From Clostridium gelidum (GTDB taxonomy: Bacteria; Bacillota; Clostridia; Clostridiales; Clostridiaceae): 64,000 nt of DNA. The stretch lies in the NCBI RefSeq assembly GCF_019977655.1, contig NZ_AP024849.1:1397001-1461000 (forward strand), given 5' to 3'. Each line of letters opens with the position of its first letter. Position 1 is the stretch's first letter. The notes under the pieces are model-generated. The model was not told the origin of the DNA, ran no database searches, and worked only from the letters and a program-made list of their open reading frames with translations. Positions 43,416 through 53,200 of this stretch are shown here, piece after piece. The position numbers and the translations under genes were made by a program.

Positions 43416-44858
43416 ATGAAAGAAGATTTTATAGCATATGACAACTTAAGGGTATCACCATATGAATTTAAGTTCATAAAGGACATGAATATAGAAAATG
43501 ACATAAACAATCATGCAATTATAAAAATTACTGGTATTTTAGATGACGAAATGAAAGATAGTTATGTACAAAATACAGATGAAGAAACGCTTATTGAAGT
43601 ATTCTATGAAAAAGAGGAAGCACATTTTTCTTTATTTAACGGAATTGTTACAAAAATAAAAGTAAATATAATAAATTATGTATACACGATATCTATAGAA
43701 GCTCAGAGTCTTGATTATCAAATGGATATTTTGAAGAAAAAAAGAGATTTTCAAAATGTAAATATGACCACTCATGAATTAATAAATGAAGTAATGAAAG
43801 TATATCCAAGTGCTAAGTATGACATGAATATTGTAGATGAACCTATAGGAGAATTTATACTTCAATATGATGAGACGGATTACGAATTTTTGAAACGTAT
43901 AGTGTCTCGGTATCATGAAAGCCTTATAAGCGCAATAGAATTTCAGGATATTCATTTGTTTTTAGGTACTCCGGAAATACAGATAGAGCCAAAAACAGAA
44001 ATTATAAATTATACAATTTCAAAAGCTATTGATGAGTACAATGATGTAAAAAGTAATGATGTAGAGAATGTATTAGAAACAGATTTTGTTACTTATAAAA
44101 TAAAAACTCAAGAAATCTTAAATTTAGGTGAGAACCTTAATTTTATTGGTCATAAATTTTATGTTAAAAAAGCAATTTATACAATGGACGAAGGTAAATT
44201 AGAAAATATATATGAATTAAGAGCAAGGGGCGGTCTTAGATCAAAGCGTTTATATAATATGAATGTTATAGGAATATCTATTAATGGGTCAATATTAGAA
44301 GTTACAAGAGATAGAGTTAAGGTTAATTTAGAGATTAGCAAAAATTTAAATAAATCAGAAGCTTATTGGTTCCCATATGCAACAGTGGCAGCATCACCAG
44401 ATGGTGGTGGTTGGTATTGCATGCCGGAAGTAGGAGAAAAAATAAGGCTAGATTGTCCAACTAAGGATGAAAGCAAAGCATTTGCTGTAAACGCAATAGA
44501 TACACATGAAGCAAAAGAAGGGTCTGCGGCAAAAGAAGATAGAATGTCTAATCCAGATAATAAATCTTTAAAGACAGATGCAGGTAAAGAAGTTAAATTC
44601 ACACCAAATGGGATACTCATAGAATGTGATGGTGGACAAGCATCTATGAAGTTAAATAATAATGGAAGTGTAGATGTAGTAGGACAAAAAAATATAAATA
44701 TTGCTTGTGCTCAAAAACTTTCTTTAAGAGCTGAAAATGAAATGACAATCAGTGCACAGAAGAGCGTAGATATTTTATGTGAATCTGGAAGTAATCTTAT
44801 ATTGTCAGAGGGCGATGAAATTTTAGTTAATGGAACTAGAGTTCATAATAATGGTTAA
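43416..44858 (+). CDS. VgrG-like spike protein 1
   Basis: This 480-aa protein has the gpD/gp27-like part typical of VgrG and phage baseplate hubs (about 1-290; YDETDYEFLKRIVSRYHESL is the family signature). It is followed by a gp5-type OB fold (about 290-370; PYATVAASPDGGGWYCMPEVGEKIRL) and a short beta spike rich in alternating hydrophobics. It would trimerise at the tip of the tube. There is no effector extension. It is one of three VgrG modules in the locus; the second is a separate gene and the third is fused to the Rhs toxin. Confidence 0.88.
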   Translation: MKEDFIAYDNLRVSPYEFKFIKDMNIENDINNHAIIKITGILDDEMKDSYVQNTDEETLIEVFYEKEEAHFSLFNGIVTKIKVNIINYVYTISIEAQSLDYQMDILKKKRDFQNVNMTTHELINEVMKVYPSAKYDMNIVDEPIGEFILQYDETDYEFLKRIVSRYHESLISAIEFQDIHLFLGTPEIQIEPKTEIINYTISKAIDEYNDVKSNDVENVLETDFVTYKIKTQEILNLGENLNFIGHKFYVKKAIYTMDEGKLENIYELRARGGLRSKRLYNMNVIGISINGSILEVTRDRVKVNLEISKNLNKSEAYWFPYATVAASPDGGGWYCMPEVGEKIRLDCPTKDESKAFAVNAIDTHEAKEGSAAKEDRMSNPDNKSLKTDAGKEVKFTPNGILIECDGGQASMKLNNNGSVDVVGQKNINIACAQKLSLRAENEMTISAQKSVDILCESGSNLILSEGDEILVNGTRVHNNG

Positions 44859-44943
44859 TAAAAAATAAAAGTTAGAAAATAAATACTTAGAAAATTATTT
44901 AATAAGTGTTGACAGTATAAAATGATTGATTTAAAATGCCCAC

Positions 44944-45085
44944 AATATAACAATATAACAATATAACAATATAACAATATAACAATATAACAATATAACA
45001 ATATAACAATATAACAATATAACAATATAACAATATAACAATATAACAATATAACAATATAACAATATAACAATATAACAATATA
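44944..45085 (+). repeat. 8-bp tandem repeat array, 17.75 copies
   Basis: AATATAAC is repeated 17 times without a single change (44944-45079), then a partial AATATA. It lies between VgrG 1 and the DcrB-like gene, outside any gene. The unit length is not a multiple of three. The long minus-strand frames it produces are artefacts of the repeat. Confidence 0.97.
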
Positions 45086-45168
45086 TAGTTATAATCAGGG
45101 TTTAGAGCTGTTTTATATTTGAGTCTAAAATAAATTTAACTAAAAATAGAAAGTGAGATTGATTTGTC

Positions 45169-45792
45169 ATGGATAATATAGATGAAAAAATAGCAAAGTT
45201 AAAAATGCAGCAGAGAATTGAAAAAGAAAAGGAATTAAAAAAAGAATCTGATGAAGAAAATTTAGCTTCTGAAGAAAAAGAAGAAATTACGCTTGAAGAA
45301 GTAATGAAACAAATTACTGAAGGTTCTTTATATATAAATAATACTAATTTTAAGTTTGTAAGAAAAGCATTTTTAAATGGAAAGTTAGAAATTCCAATGC
45401 CACTATCATATTTTGAAGAAAGAGTAAACACTAAGACCAATACTACATTAATAAACGACAATAATGGTGTTAGTTTTACTCTAGCATATGTAGAGAAAGG
45501 GGCTCAAAAGCAAAGCTTTGCTAAGTTCAAAAAAGGTATGGAAAAAAACTTTAAGGATATGGAGCTTTACTTAGAATGGATAGAAGAAGGCGAAATGGGG
45601 GAAGGTTCTTCAAAAATATCCTATGGAACTTACAAGACTCCAACAGGAAGAGGGCAAATCCATAATTTGATTTTTTATAGAGAGCATAAAGGAACATTGA
45701 TAATTGGGAATTACAATTGCTTTGATAGAGATATAAAAACATGGGAGCTTTTAATAAAAGCAAGCATAATGCTTATTAAAATTAAATCATAA
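45169..45792 (+). CDS. DcrB/DUF1795-like adaptor (Eag-type chaperone candidate)
   Basis: This 207-aa soluble protein has a charged helical N-terminus (about 1-45) and then an alpha/beta domain with the pattern of the DcrB/DUF1795 fold. The pattern consists of LEIPMPLSYFEERV, SFTLAYVEKGAQ, a conserved GRGQIHNLIFYREHKGTLII and TWELLIKASIMLIKIKS. Members called EagR escort type VI Rhs/PAAR effectors that contain transmembrane helices. The 2566-aa Rhs protein of this locus has such helices, so this gene is a good candidate for its chaperone. It stands between two VgrG genes. The ribosome-binding site is weak (GTGAG). Confidence 0.72.
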   Translation: MDNIDEKIAKLKMQQRIEKEKELKKESDEENLASEEKEEITLEEVMKQITEGSLYINNTNFKFVRKAFLNGKLEIPMPLSYFEERVNTKTNTTLINDNNGVSFTLAYVEKGAQKQSFAKFKKGMEKNFKDMELYLEWIEEGEMGEGSSKISYGTYKTPTGRGQIHNLIFYREHKGTLIIGNYNCFDRDIKTWELLIKASIMLIKIKS

Positions 45793-45796
45793 ATAA

Positions 45797-46108
45797 TAGA
45801 TACCCACAGTGGAACTCATACTTATGCGTATAACGCACCGAAATTGAATAAATGTTTATTCCAGCGGACTAAGAAAATTTCGCTGGAAGCCACTAAATGT
45901 CAGGTTGCACCCATTACAGTTTGCTCCAAATGTAAAATTTGGACAAACTATAATGGAACAACCTGCCATTAAGTAGCTTCAACAGCTTATTTTCTAATGC
46001 CGCTTTCACAAACATTTATCCAATTTCTCTGTTTAGATACGTTCCTAAGTATAGTAAATGTTGAATATAATACCAAGTATAACTAAAACTTCAGGAGTGG
46101 GTATCTAT
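45797..46108. repeat. Giant imperfect palindrome, copy 4 (312 bp)
   Basis: The ends are ATAGATACCCAC / GTGGGTATCTAT. Internal blocks are nearly those of the 13051 element: TGGAACTCATACTTATGCG, CACCGAAATTGAATAAATGT, AAAATTTCGCTGGAAGC, GGTTGCACCCATTACAGTTTG and its partner CAAACTATAATGGAACAACC, then AGCTTCAACAGCTTATTTTC and CCAATTTCTCTGTTTAGATA. It starts 5 nt after the DcrB-like stop. Confidence 0.9.
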
Positions 46109-46154
46109 AAGTAAAGTAGAAGAACGTGATTCAAAAAGGAGGGAACATATAAAA

Positions 46155-47597
46155 ATGGAAGGAAATCAAATTGTTGAAGCTATTAATTATGAAAAAATTA
46201 GAGTTAATGGCTACAATCTAGAATCAATTAAAAGTTTGAAAATAGAAACTAATATAAATGAACATGCTGTTTTAAAGCTAACTGGAATTTTAAAAAATGA
46301 ATCTAAAGATAAGGATGTTAATTTAACAACGGATAATAAAACTATAGAAGTTTATTATGTAGAAAATGAAAGTACAACATTGTTTAATGGAGTTGTTACT
46401 AAGATAGAGATAAATGTAGAACTTGATATATATACGTTAAATATTGAGGCGAAAAGTATGTCTTATCTGATGGACATAAAATTAAAATCTAAATCTTTTC
46501 AAAACACATCTATGACAACTCATAATCTTGTAAGTTCTATAATGCAAAATTATAGTGGTTCTAACTACATTTTAAACATACCTGATGAGGAAGTAAAAGA
46601 ATTACTTATACAATATGAGGAAACAGACTGGGAATTTTTAAAGAGGATAGCATCTAAATATAATCAAGGTTTATTTCCTACTATGGATGGTAAGGCTATA
46701 CAATTCATTATGGAAGTACCAGAGCAGCCTAAAGAATTAAAATCAGAAAATATTAATTATAAAATATATAAAAATTTAGATAATTATAATTATATGCTTC
46801 AAAATTATCTGCAGGATGCAAGTGAAGTAGATTATATGACATATGAAATAGAAAATTATGAAATATTAAAGCTTGGAGAAAACATACAATTTCAAGGGCA
46901 AGCTTTTTATGTATATGAAGGAATTTATGAAATAAAAAATGGTATCTTAACAAATACGTATAAGTTAAGAGTGAAAAATGGATTAAGGCAGAAAAGAATA
47001 TTTAATACAAAAGTTATAGGAAGCTCAATTGATGGGAAGATTATACAAGTTCAAAGTGATCTTGTGAGGATTCATTTAGAGATAGATGAGACTCAAGACG
47101 AAGGAACAGCTTATTGGTTTAAATTTTCTACTATGTCAGCATCAACTGACGGCAGTGGATGGTATTGTATGCCTGAAATAGGGGATAGTGTTAGAGCATA
47201 TTTTCCAACGAAAGATGAAGACGAATCTTTTGCAGTTAGTGCAGTAAGTGGATATGAGCAAGGGGCAGGTGAAGCAGAAGATAGAATGGGAAATCCAGAT
47301 GATAAATATTTGAGAACAGCTAATGATAAGCAAGTAAAGCTCACACCTAATGGAATTTTTATTTCCTGTGATAGTGGACAAGCTGAAATGAGTCTCACAA
47401 GTGATGGAACACTTAGTATTACAAGCCAAAATAATATAAATATTAATGCAACAGAAAATATTAAAATTGAAGCGCAAAAAAGTTTTTTAGTAAGTGCAAA
47501 ACAAGGAGTAAATTTTGCCTGCGATAAAGGCGGCGGATTAGTATTTGATAATTCAGGACAAATACAAGAAAAAGGTACACAAGTTAATAATAACTAG
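46155..47597 (+). CDS. VgrG-like spike protein 2
   Basis: This 480-aa protein is a paralogue of VgrG 1 of the same length. The gpD signature is YEETDWEFLKRIASKYNQGL, the OB segment is KFSTMSASTDGSGWYCMPEI, and the spike end is beta-rich, with GGLVFDNSGQIQEKGTQVNN. The N-terminal assembly region (VNGYNLESIKSLKIETNINE) aligns with both other spike modules. GGAGGGA precedes the start. It opens a sub-cluster of pentapeptide, Imm11-like, PAAR-like and Rhs genes. Confidence 0.88.
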   Translation: MEGNQIVEAINYEKIRVNGYNLESIKSLKIETNINEHAVLKLTGILKNESKDKDVNLTTDNKTIEVYYVENESTTLFNGVVTKIEINVELDIYTLNIEAKSMSYLMDIKLKSKSFQNTSMTTHNLVSSIMQNYSGSNYILNIPDEEVKELLIQYEETDWEFLKRIASKYNQGLFPTMDGKAIQFIMEVPEQPKELKSENINYKIYKNLDNYNYMLQNYLQDASEVDYMTYEIENYEILKLGENIQFQGQAFYVYEGIYEIKNGILTNTYKLRVKNGLRQKRIFNTKVIGSSIDGKIIQVQSDLVRIHLEIDETQDEGTAYWFKFSTMSASTDGSGWYCMPEIGDSVRAYFPTKDEDESFAVSAVSGYEQGAGEAEDRMGNPDDKYLRTANDKQVKLTPNGIFISCDSGQAEMSLTSDGTLSITSQNNININATENIKIEAQKSFLVSAKQGVNFACDKGGGLVFDNSGQIQEKGTQVNNN

Positions 47598-47675
47598 GGT
47601 ATCATGGTAAACATTTATTCCAAACATAATAAATTTAAAAAGTATGAGTCCTAATGTGCGAAAGAAGGGATTTTT

Positions 47676-48779
47676 ATGAATAGAGAAGAGTCAATAGAAG
47701 AATTTAAAGAAAAAGTGGTAAAAAGTTTAGCAGAAGAAAGTAAATTAATTCTTCAAAAAAATTTTAATGATAATAAAGAAAAAGTTAGAGAGTTAATAAT
47801 AGAAGGTATTAAAAGTTTAATAAAAAGAGCAAAGGAATCTGAAGAAGAGGAACATGAGAATAAAATAGCAGTTTTTCAATTTGAGCTCCTTAGAATTAAT
47901 ATTGTAAATGAATCTTATAAGATATTAATTCATGGCTATAATTCATTGTGGTATTTAGATGCGCATTCTATATATGAAGAAATAGATCTAAGCTTTTTAT
48001 TTGAGCCTTTTATTAAGCTTAAGCAAACATTAGTAAAAGAAAAAAGAATTTATATGGGCAAAGTTAATGATTATGATATTCAAAAAATAATATTTGAACT
48101 TGTAACAGAATGTTATAGGAATATGTCTGAATCCGCACGAACTTGGCTTTGGAATTTAGATGAAGAAGAATGGATGAAGGAAAGTGGAGTAGAAAATTTT
48201 TATACAGTAAAGTGGAGTGAATATCAAGGGAAAAGCGAAACTATTTTTGCCATGGATAATAGAGAAAAAAATATAAAGGAACTTTTAGAATTAAAAAAAC
48301 AGCCTGAAGAAAAGTTACCTTTTGTATATACTGTTTGGAAAAATAGTGAACTCGAAGATGGTGATTTAACAAAACAAAATATGTTATTTATAAATTTTAA
48401 AGGAAGTAAACTCAAAAATATAGATTTTTCAGAAAGTGACATAATAAGAGGTCAATTTAAGGATGCAAAAGTAAAAAGATGTATATTTATAAATGCAAGA
48501 GTAATAGTGACATCCTTTGAAAATTCTGAAATTGAAGATTCTGATTTTAGTAATGCAGAGTGCACTGGCATAGATTTTAGAAAATGCGAGCTTAGATATG
48601 TTGATTTCTCAAATGCTAATCTTAAAAATTCCAATTTTACAAATGCAAAGTTTAAAAATGTATCTTTTGAAGGAGCAAATTTAGAAGATGCCATATTTAG
48701 TTCTAAGGACATACCGTTTATTAATTTAACTTCGGAACAACTTCAAACTATTTATATAGATGGAGGCGAAGAAATATGA
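47676..48779 (+). CDS. Pentapeptide-repeat protein
   Basis: This 367-aa protein has a helical, charged N-terminal domain (about 1-225) of unknown role. A right-handed beta-helix of pentapeptide repeats follows (about 228-350), visible as FKGSKLKNIDFSESD, FENSEIEDSDFSNAE, VDFSNANLKNSNFTNAKFKN and FEGANLEDAIF. Pentapeptide proteins are common companions of VgrG/Rhs effectors and may act as adaptors or effectors. The stop overlaps the start of the next gene by four bases, implying co-translation. Confidence 0.85.
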   Translation: MNREESIEEFKEKVVKSLAEESKLILQKNFNDNKEKVRELIIEGIKSLIKRAKESEEEEHENKIAVFQFELLRINIVNESYKILIHGYNSLWYLDAHSIYEEIDLSFLFEPFIKLKQTLVKEKRIYMGKVNDYDIQKIIFELVTECYRNMSESARTWLWNLDEEEWMKESGVENFYTVKWSEYQGKSETIFAMDNREKNIKELLELKKQPEEKLPFVYTVWKNSELEDGDLTKQNMLFINFKGSKLKNIDFSESDIIRGQFKDAKVKRCIFINARVIVTSFENSEIEDSDFSNAECTGIDFRKCELRYVDFSNANLKNSNFTNAKFKNVSFEGANLEDAIFSSKDIPFINLTSEQLQTIYIDGGEEI

Positions 48780-49297
48780 AGTACTTTGTTTTAAAGCAAG
48801 ATAGAAATCTTGAAAATGCAATTGAAATAGAAGATTTTAATAATAGTCAAAAGATGATTTTGCTAAAAGAAGATGAAGAGAAATATAAAGATTGTACAAA
48901 TGTACCTATAAAAGGAAAAAACAGCGGCATTTATCCAGATTTTATACAAGCACCTGTATTATTAATATCTGATGATTTGCATAAGATATTCAAATTATAT
49001 GAAAATACAATAATATATAAAATTGCTGTATTCACAAATCTAGAGTTAAAAAAGCAAAAAGTGTATAGATTAGTGTTACCAGAATTATTAGATGCATTAA
49101 GTGAGAAGGCTATTTATTTTAAAAATGGTTGGATAGATAAGATTGTTTTGGATTCTAAGAAAATAGGAGATTACAATATTTTTCAAATTAAAGCAGGGGT
49201 AGATTATTATTTTATAGTATCTCTTGATGTAGTAGAAAGCATGTTAAAAAGAGGGACATTTACTGGGGTTAAATTTGAGGAAGTTGAGGTGAAGTAA
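48776..49297 (+). CDS. Imm11-like protein
   Basis: This 173-aa soluble protein begins MKYFVLKQDRNLENAIEIED and has the layout of Imm11/DUF1629-type proteins: a short N-terminal strand region, IYPDFIQAPVLLISDDLHKIFKL in the middle and VYRLVLPELLDALSEKAIYF followed by a strand-rich end. Proteins of this type are found next to VgrG/Rhs genes, as immunity proteins or delivery partners. It overlaps the pentapeptide gene and is followed 4 nt later by the PAAR-like gene, so a structural or adaptor role in the spike complex is possible. Confidence 0.6.
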   Translation: MKYFVLKQDRNLENAIEIEDFNNSQKMILLKEDEEKYKDCTNVPIKGKNSGIYPDFIQAPVLLISDDLHKIFKLYENTIIYKIAVFTNLELKKQKVYRLVLPELLDALSEKAIYFKNGWIDKIVLDSKKIGDYNIFQIKAGVDYYFIVSLDVVESMLKRGTFTGVKFEEVEVK

Positions 49298-49301
49298 ACT
49301 T

Positions 49302-50183
49302 ATGGCTCAAGAAAGTATGCAAAATAGTTATAAATTAAATCCGGGAGAAGTAGAAGAACAACTCGCAAATTCAAGTTCAGTTTCAAGCTCGAGTTCTGAA
49401 AGTCTTTTTTCAGATGAAAGCGATAAGGCAATGCAAGACAAGTATGGAGGAGAGCTTGGTGCAACAATTGCAACTGAAGTTGAAGGTCTGGTAGATCGAA
49501 AAGTTGATAATATTAAAAATGATATAGAGACAGTAAAGAAAGTAAAATCTGACTACGATGAGGGACAAGCATTACTACAACTACCTCTTGAAGAGCGATT
49601 AGCAGCGATAGATAAAAAGAGAACAGAAGAAAAACAAAATGCAAAAGATGAGGCGGCAAAAGCAGAACAAGCAGAACAAGCAGAAAAAGATAGAATTGAA
49701 AATCTAAAAAAACAGTATATAGTTAATGCAGCTATTATTGAATGCAGTTGTTCTCCAGATAGAAGTTATGTTGTAATACCAGTAAGTCATGGTCAATATA
49801 TAAATGATATTGCACAACTTAATGTTAAAGATTGTGTTCCAGATACAAATATAATAAGTTTTAAAGTTTGTCAAAGTCCATCAAATCCTAGCGTACAAGA
49901 GGCTGCTAAAGAAGTGTTAAAAAAAGCGCAAGATAGAAAGAAAGGTTTTTTTGATAGAGTTATGGATTTGTTTGGAGCAGCTAAAGAAGTAGATAAAATA
50001 GATGACGAATTAGTAAAACAATGCGCAGGTGTATGTAAATGTGCTATAGATGGAGATTTATCGTGGATAGATGGAGAGGAAACAGTTATTGTTGATGGTA
50101 AACCTGCATTACTTGGAAGATGTACAACTATGTGTGTTTTTGGAGGAACAATTAAATTCTATACATGTGGACAAGAAAAATAG
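49302..50183 (+). CDS. PAAR-like tip protein (DUF4280)
   Basis: This 293-aa protein has a polar N-terminus with a serine-rich stretch and a coiled coil (about 60-145). A DUF4280 domain follows, with its cysteine pattern: NAAIIECSCSPDRSYVVIPV, VKDCVPDTNIISFKVCQSP, CKCAIDGDLSWIDGEETVI and LLGRCTTMCVFGGTIKFYTCGQ. DUF4280 proteins are PAAR-like caps that sharpen VgrG spikes. An inserted helical piece (about 205-240) splits the domain. The gene lies just before the VgrG-Rhs fusion and probably caps it. Confidence 0.82.
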   Translation: MAQESMQNSYKLNPGEVEEQLANSSSVSSSSSESLFSDESDKAMQDKYGGELGATIATEVEGLVDRKVDNIKNDIETVKKVKSDYDEGQALLQLPLEERLAAIDKKRTEEKQNAKDEAAKAEQAEQAEKDRIENLKKQYIVNAAIIECSCSPDRSYVVIPVSHGQYINDIAQLNVKDCVPDTNIISFKVCQSPSNPSVQEAAKEVLKKAQDRKKGFFDRVMDLFGAAKEVDKIDDELVKQCAGVCKCAIDGDLSWIDGEETVIVDGKPALLGRCTTMCVFGGTIKFYTCGQEK

Positions 50184-50217
50184 ATGAAAATTATAAGAAG
50201 ATAAGGGGAGGATCTAT

Positions 50218-53200
50218 ATGGTAATAACATATAAAGGTTTAAAAATAGAAACACCTTATGATGCAATTCAAGTTGAAGACATAAATATATTAGATCGTAT
50301 TAATAATCATGCTTGTTTAAATTTAAAGTTATTAATAGAGGAAGGGAAAATATTAGAGTATATAAATAAGAATGTTAGTGAAGAAAAGGTAATTGTATGG
50401 AGGGTTGAAGAAAATACTGGTGAAGAAACTAAACTATTTGTAGGAAAAATAAATGAAATGGTTATGTCTTATGAAAGCGGAGTTCATGCAATGGAACTAC
50501 AATGTGTTTCTTATACAAAGGAGTTTGATATTAAAAAAAATAGTAGAACTTTTTGCAATTTAGACATGACTTATGAAGAAGTTATAACAAAAGTTTTAGA
50601 ACCGTATTCAAAGAAAAATTTCATTGATAACATAACCAATGGACAGACTATTGGAGAATTTATTCTACAATATGAAGAGACAGATTGGGAATTTTTAAAG
50701 AGGATAGCAAGTCATTTTAATGGTGTATTACTTGCTGAATCTACAGAAGAATATGGACGATTTCATTTTGGAATACCAGAATTAGATAATAGTAAAGAAA
50801 TAAATATAGATGAATATGAAGTAGTAAAAGACATTGATAATTACAATAAGCGAGAAGCTATGGGATTTGAAGAGAATTTTCTTCAAGAATATACAACCTG
50901 GGATATTATAAGTCCAAGTAAATTAATACTTGGTGAAAAAGTTGTGTTTAACCAAGTTAAATGTGTAGTAGCTAAAATTCATACTGAAGTTTATAAAGAA
51001 GAAATAAGAACAATATACACTATAGGTCTTAAAAGAGGACTTAGAACTACTTATATGGTAAATCATAAGATTTTTGGAATGAGTATTCCTGCAACAGTTA
51101 AAGATGTAAAAGGAAATACCATGAGTGTTCATTTTGAAATAGATCCAGTATTTGAAGCTTATTCAAATCAAAAGTACTTTACTTATGCAATAGAAAGTAG
51201 TGCATGGTATTGTATGCCAGAGAAAGAAAGTCAGGTTCATATCTATTTTTCAACTAATGATGAAAAAGAAGCAATTGCTATCCATGCAGTAAGAAGTGCA
51301 GATGGAGCAGCAAAATACGCAAGTAAAACACAAAATCCAGATATTAAGTCATTTTCTCATACGGGAGGAAGTGAAATGAAACTAACACCAAGTGATATGG
51401 ATTTTTCACCAGGTGGTGGAGGTGTAAGTTTAAACTTAGCACAATCGGGAGATGTATCTCTTAGTGGAAAAAATATAAATCTTACAGCTACTGATAATGT
51501 GGAACTTGGAATGAGAGATGGTAGTGGCGATGTACCACCCTTTAGACCACAAAGCATAGAGCTTTCAGCTAAAAGTAAAATAGAAGTATCAAAAGGAGGA
51601 ACTATAGGTTGTAATATAGTTGAAGAAACATCCTTAGGAGCTACTAAAATTGATTTTGCAGGAACAAGTAAAGACCCCGTAGAAATGCCAGCAGCAGTAA
51701 CAACGTGGGAAAATACAGATGCTCAGGCTCAAATAGATCAAATGAATGCAGGAGCATTAGAATTTGAAAAAGCAAAGATTGATGCAGCAAAAGCAAAAAC
51801 GTCAGATGGTTTGTTTGTAGCAATTTTAGGAGGAGCAGCTGTAGTAGCAGGGATTATCATATTAGCAACTGCAACCGTGTTAACAGGTGGAGTTGCTCTT
51901 GCAGCTGGTGTAGCCATAGTAAGTGGTATTACAGGAGCAGCTATTGGGGCATCACAAGTAGGAGAAGGAATTCAAGATTATCAGAAAGCCCAGGCAGGAG
52001 ATTACTCTAAATCAAAGAATTTTATGAGGGATACTGTATGTGGAGGAAATCAAGGAGTATATAATGCAATTAAATGGACAACAACCATTATTAATGGAAT
52101 AGCAATAGCATGGGCAACTGGTGGAGGATCAATGGAAGTTCTTGCGAGCCTAGGTAAAGGAGCAGTAGTTGATGGTGGTATGGCAGGCGGAATGGGATTA
52201 GCATCTGATTTATTGGATGATGGTAAAATAAATAATGGTTTAGAGAGTTATGGTAATTTAATTAGTAGTGCAGTAGCCGTGGGAGGGATTACTAGAGGAT
52301 TTTCCATGCGAGGAGGAAAAGGTGCTAAGGGAGAATCACCTAAGAACCCTGACGGAAAATCAATTTCAGGTAAAAATGAGACTAAATCTATTGAAAATAA
52401 AAAGTGTACTAAAGACCCTATTGATACAGTAACAGGAAGTTTATATATACCAGCAACAGATATTGTATTACCAGATATACATGAAGAATTTAAGATTGAA
52501 AGAAAATATGAATCTATAAATGAAGATGTAAGTGTATTAGGTAAGAGTTGGAAATTAAACTTTGATAGCTTTTTAGATATTAGAGATAAGAAAGTAAAGG
52601 TACTTTGTACTGATGGACATGTTGAAACCTTTAATAAGGTAGATGAAAATTGGTTAAATGACAAAGGTGGAGCAAAGATATATTCCTTAAAGAACGAAAA
52701 AGATTATTGGATGTTTAAATCTAATAAAGATAAAAAGATTTATAAATATGATAACTTAGGAAAACTTTTAAATATAACAAATAAATTTGGAAATAAACTA
52801 GCGATAGAATATCTAGGAGAAAATATTGAAACTCTAACAACTTTCTCAAATTATAAATTATTTTTCACATACAAAGATGGAAAAGTAATTGAAATAAAAG
52901 ATGAGTTAGGTAGAACAGTTCAATATAAATATGATGAAGATTATTTAACAGATGTTATTCATGTTGACCAAGGAATAACAAGGTATACTTATGATGAAAA
53001 AGGTTATATAAGCAGTGTAACAGACCAAAATGGACAAACTTATACTAAGAACTTCTTTGATAAAAAAGGAAGAGTAATAAGACAAGAATATCCAGATGGA
53101 GATTTTGCAACAGCAAGTTATGATGAAGGTGAAAGAGAAAATACGTTCTATGGCAATGATAGTCAAGCAACAGAAAAATTTAGATATAATAAAGATGGTT

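Noticed and set aside
44855..45081. Two minus-strand frames with a repeated LLYCYIVI pattern
   Set aside because: They are products of the 8-bp tandem array; an 8-bp unit without stops gives open frames by chance.
44944..45085. CRISPR array
   Set aside because: The unit is 8 bp with no spacers and no cas genes nearby, so it is a simple tandem repeat.
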